A DNA stretch of 64,000 bases from Hymenobacter siberiensis (GTDB taxonomy: Bacteria; Bacteroidota; Bacteroidia; Cytophagales; Hymenobacteraceae): the NCBI RefSeq assembly GCF_018967865.2, contig NZ_JAHLZY020000001.1:1240001-1304000 (forward strand). Direction: 5' to 3'. The translations under genes were made by a program, and so were the position numbers. The notes beneath the pieces were generated by a model, which ran no database searches, was not told where the DNA came from, and was given only the letters and a program-made list of their open reading frames with translations. Position 1 is the stretch's first letter. Each line of letters starts with the position of its first letter. Shown piece by piece: positions 32,630 to 41,368 of the stretch.

Positions 32630-33961
32630 CTACATCCGCTGCACCGTGAGCACGCGCTCCGAGGTTTCTTCCACCTTAAACCGGTCATCGACGCGCCAGC
32701 CCACTACCCAGCAGATTTTGCCATCGGCCGAGGTGAGCACGCGCACGTCATCCTTCAGGTTCAGCGGCACTTTCTGGTCGATGAGGAAGTCGCTGAGCAG
32801 CTTTTTGCCCTTCATGCCGAGGGGCATAAACCAGTCGCCTTCCTGCCATTTGCGCAGCGTGAGCGGGAATTTAATTTTGTCGGCATCGAGCGCGGCCGTG
32901 CTTTTGGAGCGTGGGATGATAAAGTGCCGGGCATCGTCGTGCAGTTCGGCTTTCAGGCGCATGCCGTCGGCCAGCAGGTCGGTCTGGCCCGCCGTCAGCT
33001 GGAAGGTACCGAACTGCGACAGCCGCCGCGGCGTGATAACCAGATGCTCCCGGTCCTTCACCAGCCGGTGCGTGGGCGAGTCGAACTTCCGGCCACTCTC
33101 GCCGGGGAAAGCGGCCACAATGTCCTTCACCACCAGCCACGAAAAACCGAACGGCCGCAGGATTTCGTGCAGCACCAGGGCCGTGGCGGCTGTTTTTTGC
33201 AGCGTACTGATATTTAAATACGTTACCTCCGCTTCGTCGCGGCGGGCCTGGGCGGCGGTTTCCTCCACGTAGCGGCGCACAATTTCCTCGGCCCCGCCCA
33301 CGCGCTCGGCGGTGCCGTGCATGGTCTGGTCGAGATTGGGGTTGATTTCGCGCAGCACGGGCAGCACCTCGTGGCGCAGCAGGTTGCGCTGGTACACGGG
33401 GCTGGCGTTGCTGTCGTCTTCACGCCAGCGCAGGCCGCGCTCTACTAAGTATTCGTGCAGGGCATCGCGTCCCAGGCCCAGCAGCGGGCGGATGATGTGC
33501 CCGTTTTTCACCTGAATGCCGTGCAGGCCGGCTAGTCCGGTGCCGTGCGTGAGGTTGAGAATCATGGTTTCGGCCTCATCGCGCTGGTGGTGGGCCGTGG
33601 CGATGTAGGCCAAACCCTGCGCCTGCCGCACCTGCTCAAACCAGCGGTATCGCAGGAAGCGGGCCGCCATCTGGGTCGAAATGCCTTCCTGCTCGGCGTA
33701 GGTTTTGGTCTGGAAAAACTCGGCGAAGTAGGGGAGGTCGTACTGTTTGGCCAGCTTGCGCACAAACTGCTCGTCGGCGTCGGCATCTTCGCCGCGCAGG
33801 CCGAAGTGGCAGTGCGCCACCGCCACCTGCGCGCCCAGCTTGTGCAGCACATCCAGCATCACCACCGAATCGAGCCCGCCACTCACGGTTACCAGAATGG
33901 GGTCGTTTTCGATGGAAAATAGATTGTTTTCTTCAATGAAGCGGCGAACGGAATCAAGCAT
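32630..33961 (-). CDS. tilS: tRNA(Ile)-lysidine synthase
   Basis: 443 residues. Modifies C34 of tRNA-Ile(CAU) to lysidine with ATP and lysine, so AUA is read as Ile. The PP-loop VTVSGGLDSVVMLDVL is at residues 23-38, HCHFGLRGEDADADE and ATAHHQRDEAETMILNL complete the N-terminal catalytic domain, and the C-terminal TilS domains (PLGMKGKKLLSDFLIDQ, VCWRVDDRFKV-like ending) follow. It is divergent from the OstA-like gene with 88 bp between, a shared promoter region. Essential in most bacteria. Confidence 0.94.
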   Translation of the reverse strand: MLDSVRRFIEENNLFSIENDPILVTVSGGLDSVVMLDVLHKLGAQVAVAHCHFGLRGEDADADEQFVRKLAKQYDLPYFAEFFQTKTYAEQEGISTQMAARFLRYRWFEQVRQAQGLAYIATAHHQRDEAETMILNLTHGTGLAGLHGIQVKNGHIIRPLLGLGRDALHEYLVERGLRWREDDSNASPVYQRNLLRHEVLPVLREINPNLDQTMHGTAERVGGAEEIVRRYVEETAAQARRDEAEVTYLNISTLQKTAATALVLHEILRPFGFSWLVVKDIVAAFPGESGRKFDSPTHRLVKDREHLVITPRRLSQFGTFQLTAGQTDLLADGMRLKAELHDDARHFIIPRSKSTAALDADKIKFPLTLRKWQEGDWFMPLGMKGKKLLSDFLIDQKVPLNLKDDVRVLTSADGKICWVVGWRVDDRFKVEETSERVLTVQRM

Positions 33962-34049
33962 GGTGCAACGGGCAGCCCAGAGGGCTAATAAGTACTACAG
34001 TGCAAATATGGCCGTTAGCGCGGCCTCCGTCCGTACCTTTACACCCTCA

Positions 34050-35792
34050 ATGGCCGTATTTCGCGTTTTTTTACTTCTGTGGCTGCTGATGCCACTGCTG
34101 GGGCAGGCGCAACGCGCCACGCCGCCGGCTGCTAAAGGCTCGCCCATCAAATTGCTGACGGCCGGCGAGCTGGTGGGTGGTGACTTTGAAGGGGTGAAAA
34201 TCCGCAAGTTGATTACCAACGTCAGCTTTCAGCAGGACGACGTGTTCCTGTACTGCGACTCGGCCTACCAGTACCTGGAGCGCAACCAGGTGGAGGCCTT
34301 CAGCAACGTGCGCGTGGTGCAGAGCGACACCATGACCATAACCGGCGACCATGGCTTTTATGACGGGGCCCAGCGCACGGCCCGCATGACCGGCAATGTG
34401 GTGATGCGCGACCCGCGCATGACCCTGACCACGCCCAGCCTCGACTACGACCTGAATCGCAAAACGGCCTCTTACACCGAAACCGGCCACCTCACCGACC
34501 CGCAGAACACCCTCGATAGCCAGCAGGGCTTCTACGATACCAATACTAAAGTATTCGTTTTTAAGCAGAATGTGCACCTCGTGACGCCCGATTCGGAGCT
34601 GAACAATGACACGCTGCGCTACAACACCGTCAGCAAGATTGCCTATTTTAACGGCCCTACCCGCATCAAGGGTAAGCAGGGGAATCTGTATGCCGAAGGG
34701 GGCAATTACAACACCAAAACTCGCGTTTCGGATTTCAAGCGAAATGCCAAAATTGACACGCCCAACTACCTGTTGGGCGGCGACCAGCTGGTGTATGATG
34801 AGGTGAAGCAGTACGGCGTGGCGCGGGGCCACGTCTCGCTCACGTCCAAGAAGGACAACCTGGTGCTGCGCGGCGATGCCGGCAAATACTGGCGCGCCCT
34901 GGGCCGCACCAAGCTCTACGGCGGCCGGCCGGTGGTGCGCAACATCGGCAGTCAGAAAGACACGCTTTATATGGCCGCCGACACGCTCATCAGCGTCGAG
35001 GCCCGGCCCGGCCAAACCACCACGCGCACCATCCTTTACGCCTACCCGAAGGTGCAGATTTTTCGGGGTAACCTCCAGGGCATCTGCGACTCACTGACCT
35101 ACGACCGCCAGGACAGCATCATCTACCTCAACCGCGACCCGGTGCTGTGGCAGGCCAAAAACCAGCTCACCGCCGACTCTATCCAAATCCGCTCGAAGGG
35201 CGGCAAGGTGGATGAGATGCGACTCTATTCCAATGCGTTTGCCGTGAATCAGGACACGCTCCTGAACTTCAACCAAACTAAGGGCCGCAACATGATGGCC
35301 TATTTCCGCGACAATAAAATGCGCCGCGTGGACGTGCTCGGCAACGCCGAAAGCATTTTCTACGCCCTCGACGGCGACACCGTTACCACCGGTATGAACC
35401 GCGTGCTCTCGGCCAACATGCGCCTGCTGTTTCTGGATAGCAAGCTGAATAAAATCTCCGTCCTCTCCAATCCCGAGGCCAAGTTTATCCCGCCCCACGA
35501 GCTCAAGCCCGACGACGAGCGTCTGAAAGGCTACCAGTGGCGCGCCAAGGAACGGCCCACTCGCCGCCAGGTGTTGGGCAAACAGTTCGACGACCGCCCC
35601 AAAAAGAAAGCCGTGAAGAAGAAAGTGGTGAAGAAAAAAACCACTTCCGCTACTAAACGCACCACCAAACCCAAGGCCAAAACGACCAGTCCCAAACCCG
35701 CCACCCCGGCCAAATCTGCGAAGCCGGCCATTAAATCCGTCATTTCCGCGCCAGCCAAACCAGCGGCCGCAGCTGCTCCCGCGCGGCGCTAG
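34050..35792 (+). CDS. OstA/LptA-like outer-membrane biogenesis protein with Lys/Ala-rich tail
   Basis: 580 residues from ATG 34050 (ATG 34008 is possible). A signal peptide (VFRVFLLLWLLMPLLGQA) leads into repeated beta-jellyroll strands of the OstA/LptA/LptD N-domain type: FLYCDSAYQYLERNQVEAF, TGDHGFYDGAQRTARM, SQQGFYDTNTKVFVFKQNV. In Bacteroidota this architecture is linked to LPS transport across the periplasm. The last 80 residues are low-complexity, rich in KKK, TTK and PA repeats, like a basic disordered tail. It precedes bamD, so two envelope-assembly genes are adjacent. TACCTTTA at 34034-34041 resembles a -7 box. Confidence 0.78.
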   Translation: MAVFRVFLLLWLLMPLLGQAQRATPPAAKGSPIKLLTAGELVGGDFEGVKIRKLITNVSFQQDDVFLYCDSAYQYLERNQVEAFSNVRVVQSDTMTITGDHGFYDGAQRTARMTGNVVMRDPRMTLTTPSLDYDLNRKTASYTETGHLTDPQNTLDSQQGFYDTNTKVFVFKQNVHLVTPDSELNNDTLRYNTVSKIAYFNGPTRIKGKQGNLYAEGGNYNTKTRVSDFKRNAKIDTPNYLLGGDQLVYDEVKQYGVARGHVSLTSKKDNLVLRGDAGKYWRALGRTKLYGGRPVVRNIGSQKDTLYMAADTLISVEARPGQTTTRTILYAYPKVQIFRGNLQGICDSLTYDRQDSIIYLNRDPVLWQAKNQLTADSIQIRSKGGKVDEMRLYSNAFAVNQDTLLNFNQTKGRNMMAYFRDNKMRRVDVLGNAESIFYALDGDTVTTGMNRVLSANMRLLFLDSKLNKISVLSNPEAKFIPPHELKPDDERLKGYQWRAKERPTRRQVLGKQFDDRPKKKAVKKKVVKKKTTSATKRTTKPKAKTTSPKPATPAKSAKPAIKSVISAPAKPAAAAAPARR

Positions 35793-35856
35793 CTGCAACC
35801 TTTGGCCGGCTGTCGGGCATCTGGCTGGTAGCCGGGCCTGCCCGGCCGCCGGCCGG

Positions 35857-35888
35857 TTTGCCTCCGCCGGCTCAAATCGTTACCTTTG
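35857..35888 (+). promoter_or_regulatory. Consensus Bacteroidota promoter of the bamD operon
   Basis: TTTG at 35857-35860, a 20-bp spacer and TACCTTTG at 35881-35888 match TTTG-N19/21-TAnnTTTG exactly. The start codon is only 9 bp after the -7 box, so the transcript should be leaderless or nearly so. Confidence 0.7.
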
Positions 35889-35896
35889 CACCCCTT

Positions 35897-36727
35897 ATGC
35901 CGATTTCCCGCCTCACGGTTCTGTTTCTGCTCGTTAGTACGCTCATTCTGGGCTCCTGCGCCAGTGGCTACCAACGCCTGCTGAAAAGCACCGACGTCAA
36001 TAAAAAATACGAAGCCGCCGTCAAATACTATGACAAGGGCGACTTTTTCCGGGCCGGTACACTGCTCGAAGACCTCATTCCGCTGCTGAAAGGCCGCCCT
36101 GAGGCTGAAAAAGCCCAGTTTTACTTCGCCAACACCAACTACAAGCAGCGCAACTACGTGCTGAGCGCGTTCTATTTCAAGTCGTTCACCGACACGTATC
36201 CCAACTCGGAATATTCGGAAGAGGCCTCGTACCTGCACGCCAAATCGCTGTTTCTGGACTCGCCTGGCTACGAGCTCGACCAGACCAACACGGTGTCGGC
36301 CCTCGAATCCATCCAGGATTTTCTGAACCGCTACCCCGAAAGCAAGTTCAAGCCCGAGACCGAGAACATGTCGCAGGAGCTCCAGCGCAAGCTGGAAAAC
36401 AAGGCGTACGAAAGCGCCCGCCTCTATTACCAGCTCCGCTACAACCAGGCGGCTGTGGTGGCGTTCACCAACTTCCAATTGAGCTATCCGGCTTCGGCCT
36501 ACGCCGAACAGGCCGCCTTTCTGCGCCTGAGTGCCCAGTATGCCTGGGCCAAGGAAAGCATCGAATCGAAGCAACGGGAACGTTTCCTTGATGCGGTGAG
36601 CTTCTACCAGCAGTTTCTTGATGCCTACCCCAAGAGCAAGAGCCTGAAATCGGCGCAGGATATGTACGATGTCAGCCAGGCCGAGATTGTTCGCCTGAAG
36701 GCCGTGCCCACGGCCGCCGCCAACTAA
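35897..36727 (+). CDS. bamD: Outer-membrane assembly lipoprotein BamD
   Basis: 276 residues. The signal peptide ends in the lipobox LILGSC (Cys17-18 region), so it is a lipoprotein of the outer-membrane inner face that works with BamA in beta-barrel insertion. TPR-like helices follow: KYEAAVKYYDKGDFFRAGTL, YFANTNYKQRNYVLSAFYF, SEEASYLHAKSLFLDSPGY, consistent with BamD/ComL. ATG 35897 is chosen for the signal peptide. It begins an operon with rpoZ (22 bp away) and the coaC/coaB genes. Confidence 0.92.
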   Translation: MPISRLTVLFLLVSTLILGSCASGYQRLLKSTDVNKKYEAAVKYYDKGDFFRAGTLLEDLIPLLKGRPEAEKAQFYFANTNYKQRNYVLSAFYFKSFTDTYPNSEYSEEASYLHAKSLFLDSPGYELDQTNTVSALESIQDFLNRYPESKFKPETENMSQELQRKLENKAYESARLYYQLRYNQAAVVAFTNFQLSYPASAYAEQAAFLRLSAQYAWAKESIESKQRERFLDAVSFYQQFLDAYPKSKSLKSAQDMYDVSQAEIVRLKAVPTAAAN

Positions 36728-36749
36728 TAATTTGTCACTAAATCAGCCC

Positions 36750-37097
36750 ATGAAACCTAATCCCAACACCCCGTCGAGCTCCATCATCACGCGCAACGTG
36801 GCCGACATCACCGGCGACAACGGCAACGTGTACGAGGCCATTGCCGTGATTTCGAAGCGTGCCAACCAGCTGTCGATTAAACTGAAGGAGGAGCTGAACG
36901 ACCGCCTCGCCGAGTTCGCCTCCACGGTTGATAACCTGGAGGAAGTGTTCGAAAACCGCGAGCAAATCGAAGTTTCCAAGCAGTACGAGCGCATGCCCAA
37001 GCCTACCAGCCTGGCCATCGAGGAGTTCCTGCAAGGCAAAATCTACTACTCCACGCCCGAGCCGGAAGAAGTTCCGGTGCCCCGCGAGCTGTTTTAG
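36750..37097 (+). CDS. rpoZ: RNA polymerase omega subunit (RpoZ, Bacteroidota type)
   Basis: 115 residues from ATG 36750 (a TTG at 36732 is less likely). Assists beta' folding and RNA polymerase stability. SSIITRNVADITGDNGNVYE and AIAVISKRANQLSIKLKEEL match the Bacteroidota omega/Rpb6 type, and the position between bamD and coaBC is conserved in the phylum. C-terminus acidic (PEPEEVPVPRELF). Confidence 0.88.
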   Translation: MKPNPNTPSSSIITRNVADITGDNGNVYEAIAVISKRANQLSIKLKEELNDRLAEFASTVDNLEEVFENREQIEVSKQYERMPKPTSLAIEEFLQGKIYYSTPEPEEVPVPRELF

Positions 37098-37151
37098 CGT
37101 TTAGTGCATGGTTGTTAGTACTTGGTGCCTGGTTTTAGCGAAATTTGCATT

Positions 37152-37751
37152 ATGACTGCACCAGGCACCAGGCACCAGGCACCAGGCACCAATTTAGCTG
37201 GCCGGCGCATCCTGCTGGGTGTCAGCGGCAGCATTGCCGCTTATAAAGCCGCTCCGCTCACGCGTCTGCTCATTAAAGCCGGGGCCGAAGTGCAGGTCAT
37301 CCTCACCGAAGCCGCCACGGCTTTCGTGACGCCCCTCACGCTGGGAACCCTCTCCAAAAAGCCCGTCCTGACGGGCTTTTTGCGTGATGCGGCCGCCGGC
37401 GAGTGGCACAACCACGTCGAGTTGGGCCTGCGGGCCGATGCCCTGCTGATTGCGCCCGCCAGCGCCAACACCATCGGGCAACTGGCCAATGGGCTGTGTC
37501 CTAATCTGCTGTGCGCGGTGTATTTGTCGGCCCGCTGCCCAGTGTTTCTGGCTCCGGCCATGGATTTGGATATGTTCGCCCACCCGGCCGTGACACAGAA
37601 CCTGGCGCGGCTGCGCGCCTTCGGCAACCACGTTTTTGATTCGCCCAGCGGCGAGCTGGCCAGCGGCCTCAGCGGCCAGGGCCGCATGCTGGAGCCGGAG
37701 GATATTGTGGCGGCGCTGGAGCAGTATTTTGGTAGTATCGATTCTAAATGA
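37152..37751 (+). CDS. coaC: Phosphopantothenoylcysteine decarboxylase (CoaC half of split CoaBC)
   Basis: 199 residues from ATG 37152. FMN flavoprotein that decarboxylates 4'-phospho-N-pantothenoylcysteine in coenzyme A synthesis. ILLGVSGSIAAYKAAPL, the catalytic His in EWHNHVELGLRADALLI, the APASANTIGQLANGL loop and APAMDLDMF are typical of CoaC. The usual protein is a CoaBC fusion; here the frame ends at 37751 and CoaB restarts at 37893. The first dozen residues are encoded by a 7-bp tandem repeat, so the true start is uncertain. A terminator-like hairpin lies inside the gene at 37356-37381. Confidence 0.9.
   Translation: MTAPGTRHQAPGTNLAGRRILLGVSGSIAAYKAAPLTRLLIKAGAEVQVILTEAATAFVTPLTLGTLSKKPVLTGFLRDAAAGEWHNHVELGLRADALLIAPASANTIGQLANGLCPNLLCAVYLSARCPVFLAPAMDLDMFAHPAVTQNLARLRAFGNHVFDSPSGELASGLSGQGRMLEPEDIVAALEQYFGSIDSK
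37158..37191. repeat. 7-bp tandem repeat (GCACCAG) at the start of coaC
   Basis: Four GCACCAG units and a fifth GCACCAA unit. The reverse complement (TTGGTGCCTGG) occurs about 40 bp upstream near 37121, so the leader can also fold. A 7-bp unit changes the reading frame when copy number changes. Confidence 0.85.
37356..37381 (+). terminator. Terminator-like hairpin inside coaC
   Basis: AAAAAGCCCGT and ACGGGCTTTTT form an 11-bp perfect stem with a 4-nt loop and a T5 run. It encodes LSKKPVLTGFL in the coaC frame. It has every visible mark of an intrinsic terminator though it lies in coding sequence. Confidence 0.5.
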
Positions 37752-37863
37752 ACGTCATGCTGAGCGAAGCCGAAGCATCTCGCGTGTGGTAGTAAATCTT
37801 TTCGCAGAATGATTGAATTACCATTGCACGCGAGATGCCTCGGCTCCGCTCAGCATGACGTTC
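37750..37863. repeat. Palindromic repeat splitting coaC from coaB
   Basis: Arms 37750-37786 and 37827-37863 (37 bp, two mismatches) begin GAACGTCATGCTGAGCGAAG and enclose a 40-nt loop. The left arm starts at the last base of the coaC stop. Confidence 0.88.
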
Positions 37864-37892
37864 TGCAATCAATCTTTCCCGTTCAATAGTCG

Positions 37893-38543
37893 ATGCACGT
37901 TCTCCTCACCGCCGGCCCTACCTACGAACCCCTCGACCCCGTTCGTTTCCTCGGCAACCGCTCGACGGGTAAAATGGGCTATGCGCTGGCCGAAGCCTTC
38001 GCGGCCCAAGGCGCTGAGGTAACGCTGGTGAGCGGCCCCAGCCACCTGCCCGACCCGGCCAGCCCGCGCATTCGCATAGTGCGGGTAGAAACCGCGGCGG
38101 AGATGTTTGCGGCGGCGGCCGAGGTGGCGGCCAAGACCGATGTATGGGTGTTTGCGGCGGCCGTGGCCGACTACCGGCCGGCCCACATCGCGGTCGATAA
38201 AATCAAGAAATCGGGCGAAACGCTGATGCTGGAGCTGGTGAAAAACGTGGACATCGCCGCTACCCTCGGCCAGCGCAAGCGGGCTGAACAATTTGCCGTC
38301 GGTTTTGCGTTGGAGACTACGAACGAGCTGGCCCATGCCCAGGACAAGCTGCACCGAAAAAACTTCGACCTCATTGTGCTGAATTCTCTGCGCGATGCGG
38401 GCGCGGGCTTCGGCCACGACACCAATAAGGTGACGGTGCTGGATGCGGCCGGCCAAATCGTTAATTTTGAGTTACAGTCCAAAGCCGACGTGGCCCGCGG
38501 ACTGGTTAGCCTGATTCTGGCCCGTCTGACTCCTTCCTCATGA
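37893..38543 (+). CDS. coaB: Phosphopantothenate-cysteine ligase (CoaB half of split CoaBC)
   Basis: 216 residues from ATG 37893. Joins cysteine to 4'-phosphopantothenate with CTP. The CoaB core is complete: MHVLLTAGPTYEPLDPVRFL, NRSTGKMGYALAEAF, the VFAAAVADYRPA segment with the phosphopantothenate site, IKKSGE, VGFALET and LIVLNSLRDAGAGFGHDTN. It begins exactly where the fusion protein's second domain would start, so the palindromic repeat at 37750-37863 has turned one gene into two. The stop overlaps the next start (ATGA at 38540). Confidence 0.93.
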   Translation: MHVLLTAGPTYEPLDPVRFLGNRSTGKMGYALAEAFAAQGAEVTLVSGPSHLPDPASPRIRIVRVETAAEMFAAAAEVAAKTDVWVFAAAVADYRPAHIAVDKIKKSGETLMLELVKNVDIAATLGQRKRAEQFAVGFALETTNELAHAQDKLHRKNFDLIVLNSLRDAGAGFGHDTNKVTVLDAAGQIVNFELQSKADVARGLVSLILARLTPSS

Positions 38544-39463
38544 TGCGAAAATTCCTCGCGGTCTTGCCCCTATTTGCCCTGCTACTCCTGGCTGGCCCCG
38601 CTGCCCGCGCCCAGGAACTGCTGGCCGAAGTGCGCGTATCGACCGAAAACGTGACGATTTCGGACCCCACCATCGTCACGTCGATGCAGAACGACATCCG
38701 TACGTTCCTCAACAACCGCGCCTGGACCACGCAGACGTACCGGCCCGAGGAACGGATTCGGCTCAAAATCTTTATCGGCATCACCGCCATCCCGCAGAAC
38801 GGTACCTACAGCACCACCATGCGCCTGATTTCGACGCGCCCGGTATATGGCACCGGCTACGAAACCAACGTGGTGAGCATCGTGGACCGCAATTTTAACT
38901 TCAATTATTCGCAGCAGAACCCCCTGGATTTTTCGCCCAACAGCTTCGTTTCCAATCTGTCGTCGCTGCTGGGGTATTATGCTTATCTCGTCATCGGGAT
39001 TGACCGCGACACGTTTGCCCGACTTGGCGGCACGCCATATTATGAGCTGGCCCGCAACGTGGTCAACTACTCGGCCAACCAAACCCAGACCAATGAAGCC
39101 GACGAAGGCTGGCGTGGCAGTGGCTCGCGTGAGCGCCACTTTATCCTCGATAATCTGACCGACCCGCAGCTCGAAGCCTTCCGTACCGGGCTGTATGGCT
39201 ACTACCGGCAGGGGATGGACATCTTTATCGAAAAGCCTGAAGAGGCCCGCACCTCGGTGATGGCGGCCCTGACAGGCGTGCAGAAAGCCGCCCTTACGCG
39301 CCCGGGCACGTTATTCGCCCGCGCGTTTTTCGATGCGAAATCGGATGAAATCGCCAATATCTTCCGCACCAGTCAGGACCAGAGCCAGAAGCAGCAGCTC
39401 GTGACCATGCTCACGGAAGTGGACCCAACGAATTCGGCAAAATATCAAACGATACTCAAATAA
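38540..39463 (+). CDS. DUF4835 exported protein
   Basis: 307 residues. Signal peptide FLAVLPLFALLLLAGPAARA, cleaved before QELLAEV. The mature part has NDIRTFLNNRAWTTQTYRPE, RPVYGTGYETNVVSIVDRNF and LLGYYAYLVIGIDRDTFA, marks of the Bacteroidota DUF4835 family, whose genes lie between coaBC and recN throughout the phylum. Role unknown; probably periplasmic. It overlaps coaB by 4 bp, so the two are translated as one unit. Confidence 0.88.
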   Translation: MMRKFLAVLPLFALLLLAGPAARAQELLAEVRVSTENVTISDPTIVTSMQNDIRTFLNNRAWTTQTYRPEERIRLKIFIGITAIPQNGTYSTTMRLISTRPVYGTGYETNVVSIVDRNFNFNYSQQNPLDFSPNSFVSNLSSLLGYYAYLVIGIDRDTFARLGGTPYYELARNVVNYSANQTQTNEADEGWRGSGSRERHFILDNLTDPQLEAFRTGLYGYYRQGMDIFIEKPEEARTSVMAALTGVQKAALTRPGTLFARAFFDAKSDEIANIFRTSQDQSQKQQLVTMLTEVDPTNSAKYQTILK

Positions 39464-39475
39464 ATTAATTAAAAC

Positions 39476-39567
39476 AGTTCTACTGAGCTTGTCAAAGCCT
39501 CGCTACTGCGCCAGTAGCTAATTGCTATTGCATTGAGAGGCTTCGACAAGCTCAGCAGGACGTTCTA
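39476..39567. repeat. Partly decayed palindromic repeat before recN
   Basis: Arms CTGAGCTTGTCAAAGCCTC (39483-39501) and GAGGCTTCGACAAGCTCAG (39537-39555), one mismatch; the right end keeps the GGACGTTCT family end. It sits 8 bp before the recN start. Confidence 0.8.
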
Positions 39568-39575
39568 AAGGCTTT

Positions 39576-41261
39576 ATGCTCGTCGATTTACGGATTAATA
39601 ACTACGCGCTGATTGAGCAGCTGGAGCTGCGTCCGTCGCCATTGCTGAACATTATTACGGGTGAAACCGGGGCCGGCAAATCCATTATGCTGGGCGCTAT
39701 TGGCCTGCTGCTGGGCAACCGGGCCGATTCGCGCATGCTCTTCAATACCGAGCGCAAGTGTGTGATTGAGGGACAGTTCGATATTGCCAACTACCACTTG
39801 CAGGACATTTTTGAGGCCGAAGACCTGGACTATGATTCGCACTGCATTTTGCGGCGCGAAATCAGCCCTAACGGCAAGTCGCGCGCCTTTGTGAACGACA
39901 CGCCGGTGACGCTGGAAGCCCTACGGAAAATCGGGGCGAATCTGATGGATATTCACTCGCAGCACGATACGCTGCTGCTGGGCGATGGGGTTTTCCAGTT
40001 GAATTTGCTGGATTTGTACGCCGGGCTGGTGCCGCAGCGCACCATGTACAGCCACGCTTTCCGGCAGTACCGCAAGCTCGAAACCGACCTGCAGGCGCTG
40101 GAAGGTCAGGCCGCGCAGGCCAGTAAAGAGCTGGATTACAATAGTTTCCTGCTGAATGAGCTGGAAGAATCCCGCCTCGACAATGAAGACCAGGACGCGC
40201 TAGAGCAGGAGATAAAGCAGCTGGAGCACGCCGAGGAAATTAAGTACAAGCTAAGCCAGGCGCTGCACGGCCTGCGCGACAGCGAAACCTGCGCCACCGG
40301 CAACCTCAAGGAAGCTGTGGGTCTGCTGGGGCAGGTAGCGAGCTACGCCGATAACTTCCGCGACCTGCGCGAGCGCCTGAGTTCTTGCCTGATTGAGCTG
40401 CACGACATTGCCGACGAGGTAGAAACTGCCGAGCGCCGCACTGAAGGCGACCCCGCCCGCGCCGAGGAGCTCCAGGACCGTCTGAACGTGCTCTACACTC
40501 TCCAGCGCAAGCACCAGGCCCGCGACCTGCCCGCACTCATCGCCGTGCGCGACGACCTGCGCCAGAAGGTAAGCTCCGTGCTGAGCCTCGACAAGGAAAT
40601 TGCCCGCCTGCGCAAGGATTCCGATGCCGCGCTAGCCGCCGTAACCAAGCAGGGCAACAAGCTGTCGGAGAGCCGGCGCAAGTCGTTCCCGCACTTTGAG
40701 AAGCAGCTGGGGCTATTGCTGGCCGACTTGGGCATGTCGCACGCCCGCATCGTGGTGCAGCATAGCACCGGCGCACCAGCCACCAGCGGTATCGACGTGG
40801 TAAGCATCCTCTTCACCGCCAACAAAGGCGCGCAACCCCAGACGCTGAGCAAGGCTGCTTCGGGTGGCGAATTTTCGCGCCTGATGCTGTGCATCAAGTA
40901 TATGCTAGCCGATAAAACGGCATTGCCCACGATTGTATTTGACGAAATTGACACTGGTATTTCGGGCGAAATCGCGGTGAAGGTGGGCCGCATGATGCAG
41001 CAGATGGCGCAGAAGCACCAGCTCGTGGCCATTTCGCACCTGCCCCAGATGGCGGCGGCCGGCGATGTGCACTACTTCGTGTACAAGGAGGACCGCGCCG
41101 ACCGCACCGTGAGCCGCATCCGCGAGCTGAGCCAGGACGACCGTATCAAGGAAATCGCGCACATGATTGCGGGTGCTAAGCCCAGCGAAAACGCCTTCCA
41201 GAGTGCCCGCGAGCTGCTGGCGTTGCGGGGCGAGGTAGTGAGTGGTGAGGTGGTGAAATAG
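39576..41261 (+). CDS. recN: DNA repair ATPase RecN
   Basis: 561-residue SMC-like protein acting in double-strand break repair. Walker A GETGAGKSIML at residues 28-38, the MDIHSQHDTLLL stretch, a long antiparallel coiled coil (about 170-370), the ABC signature ASGGEFSRLML near 430 and Walker B TIVFDEIDTGISGEI near 450. Complete and in the conserved DUF4835-recN-fabI order, but separated from DUF4835 by a palindromic repeat. Confidence 0.95.
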   Translation: MLVDLRINNYALIEQLELRPSPLLNIITGETGAGKSIMLGAIGLLLGNRADSRMLFNTERKCVIEGQFDIANYHLQDIFEAEDLDYDSHCILRREISPNGKSRAFVNDTPVTLEALRKIGANLMDIHSQHDTLLLGDGVFQLNLLDLYAGLVPQRTMYSHAFRQYRKLETDLQALEGQAAQASKELDYNSFLLNELEESRLDNEDQDALEQEIKQLEHAEEIKYKLSQALHGLRDSETCATGNLKEAVGLLGQVASYADNFRDLRERLSSCLIELHDIADEVETAERRTEGDPARAEELQDRLNVLYTLQRKHQARDLPALIAVRDDLRQKVSSVLSLDKEIARLRKDSDAALAAVTKQGNKLSESRRKSFPHFEKQLGLLLADLGMSHARIVVQHSTGAPATSGIDVVSILFTANKGAQPQTLSKAASGGEFSRLMLCIKYMLADKTALPTIVFDEIDTGISGEIAVKVGRMMQQMAQKHQLVAISHLPQMAAAGDVHYFVYKEDRADRTVSRIRELSQDDRIKEIAHMIAGAKPSENAFQSARELLALRGEVVSGEVVK

Positions 41262-41368
41262 TGAGTTGGTGGGTGCGAGGCAAGGGTATTTGCTAACTTG
41301 CCGCGTGTTTGCGCCCAACGCCCGGGCGGCGGGCTACTCACTAACTCACCAACTCACCATTTCACCTC

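Noticed and set aside
37158-37191. Possible CRISPR array
   Set aside because: Short contiguous 7-bp units without spacers; a simple tandem repeat.
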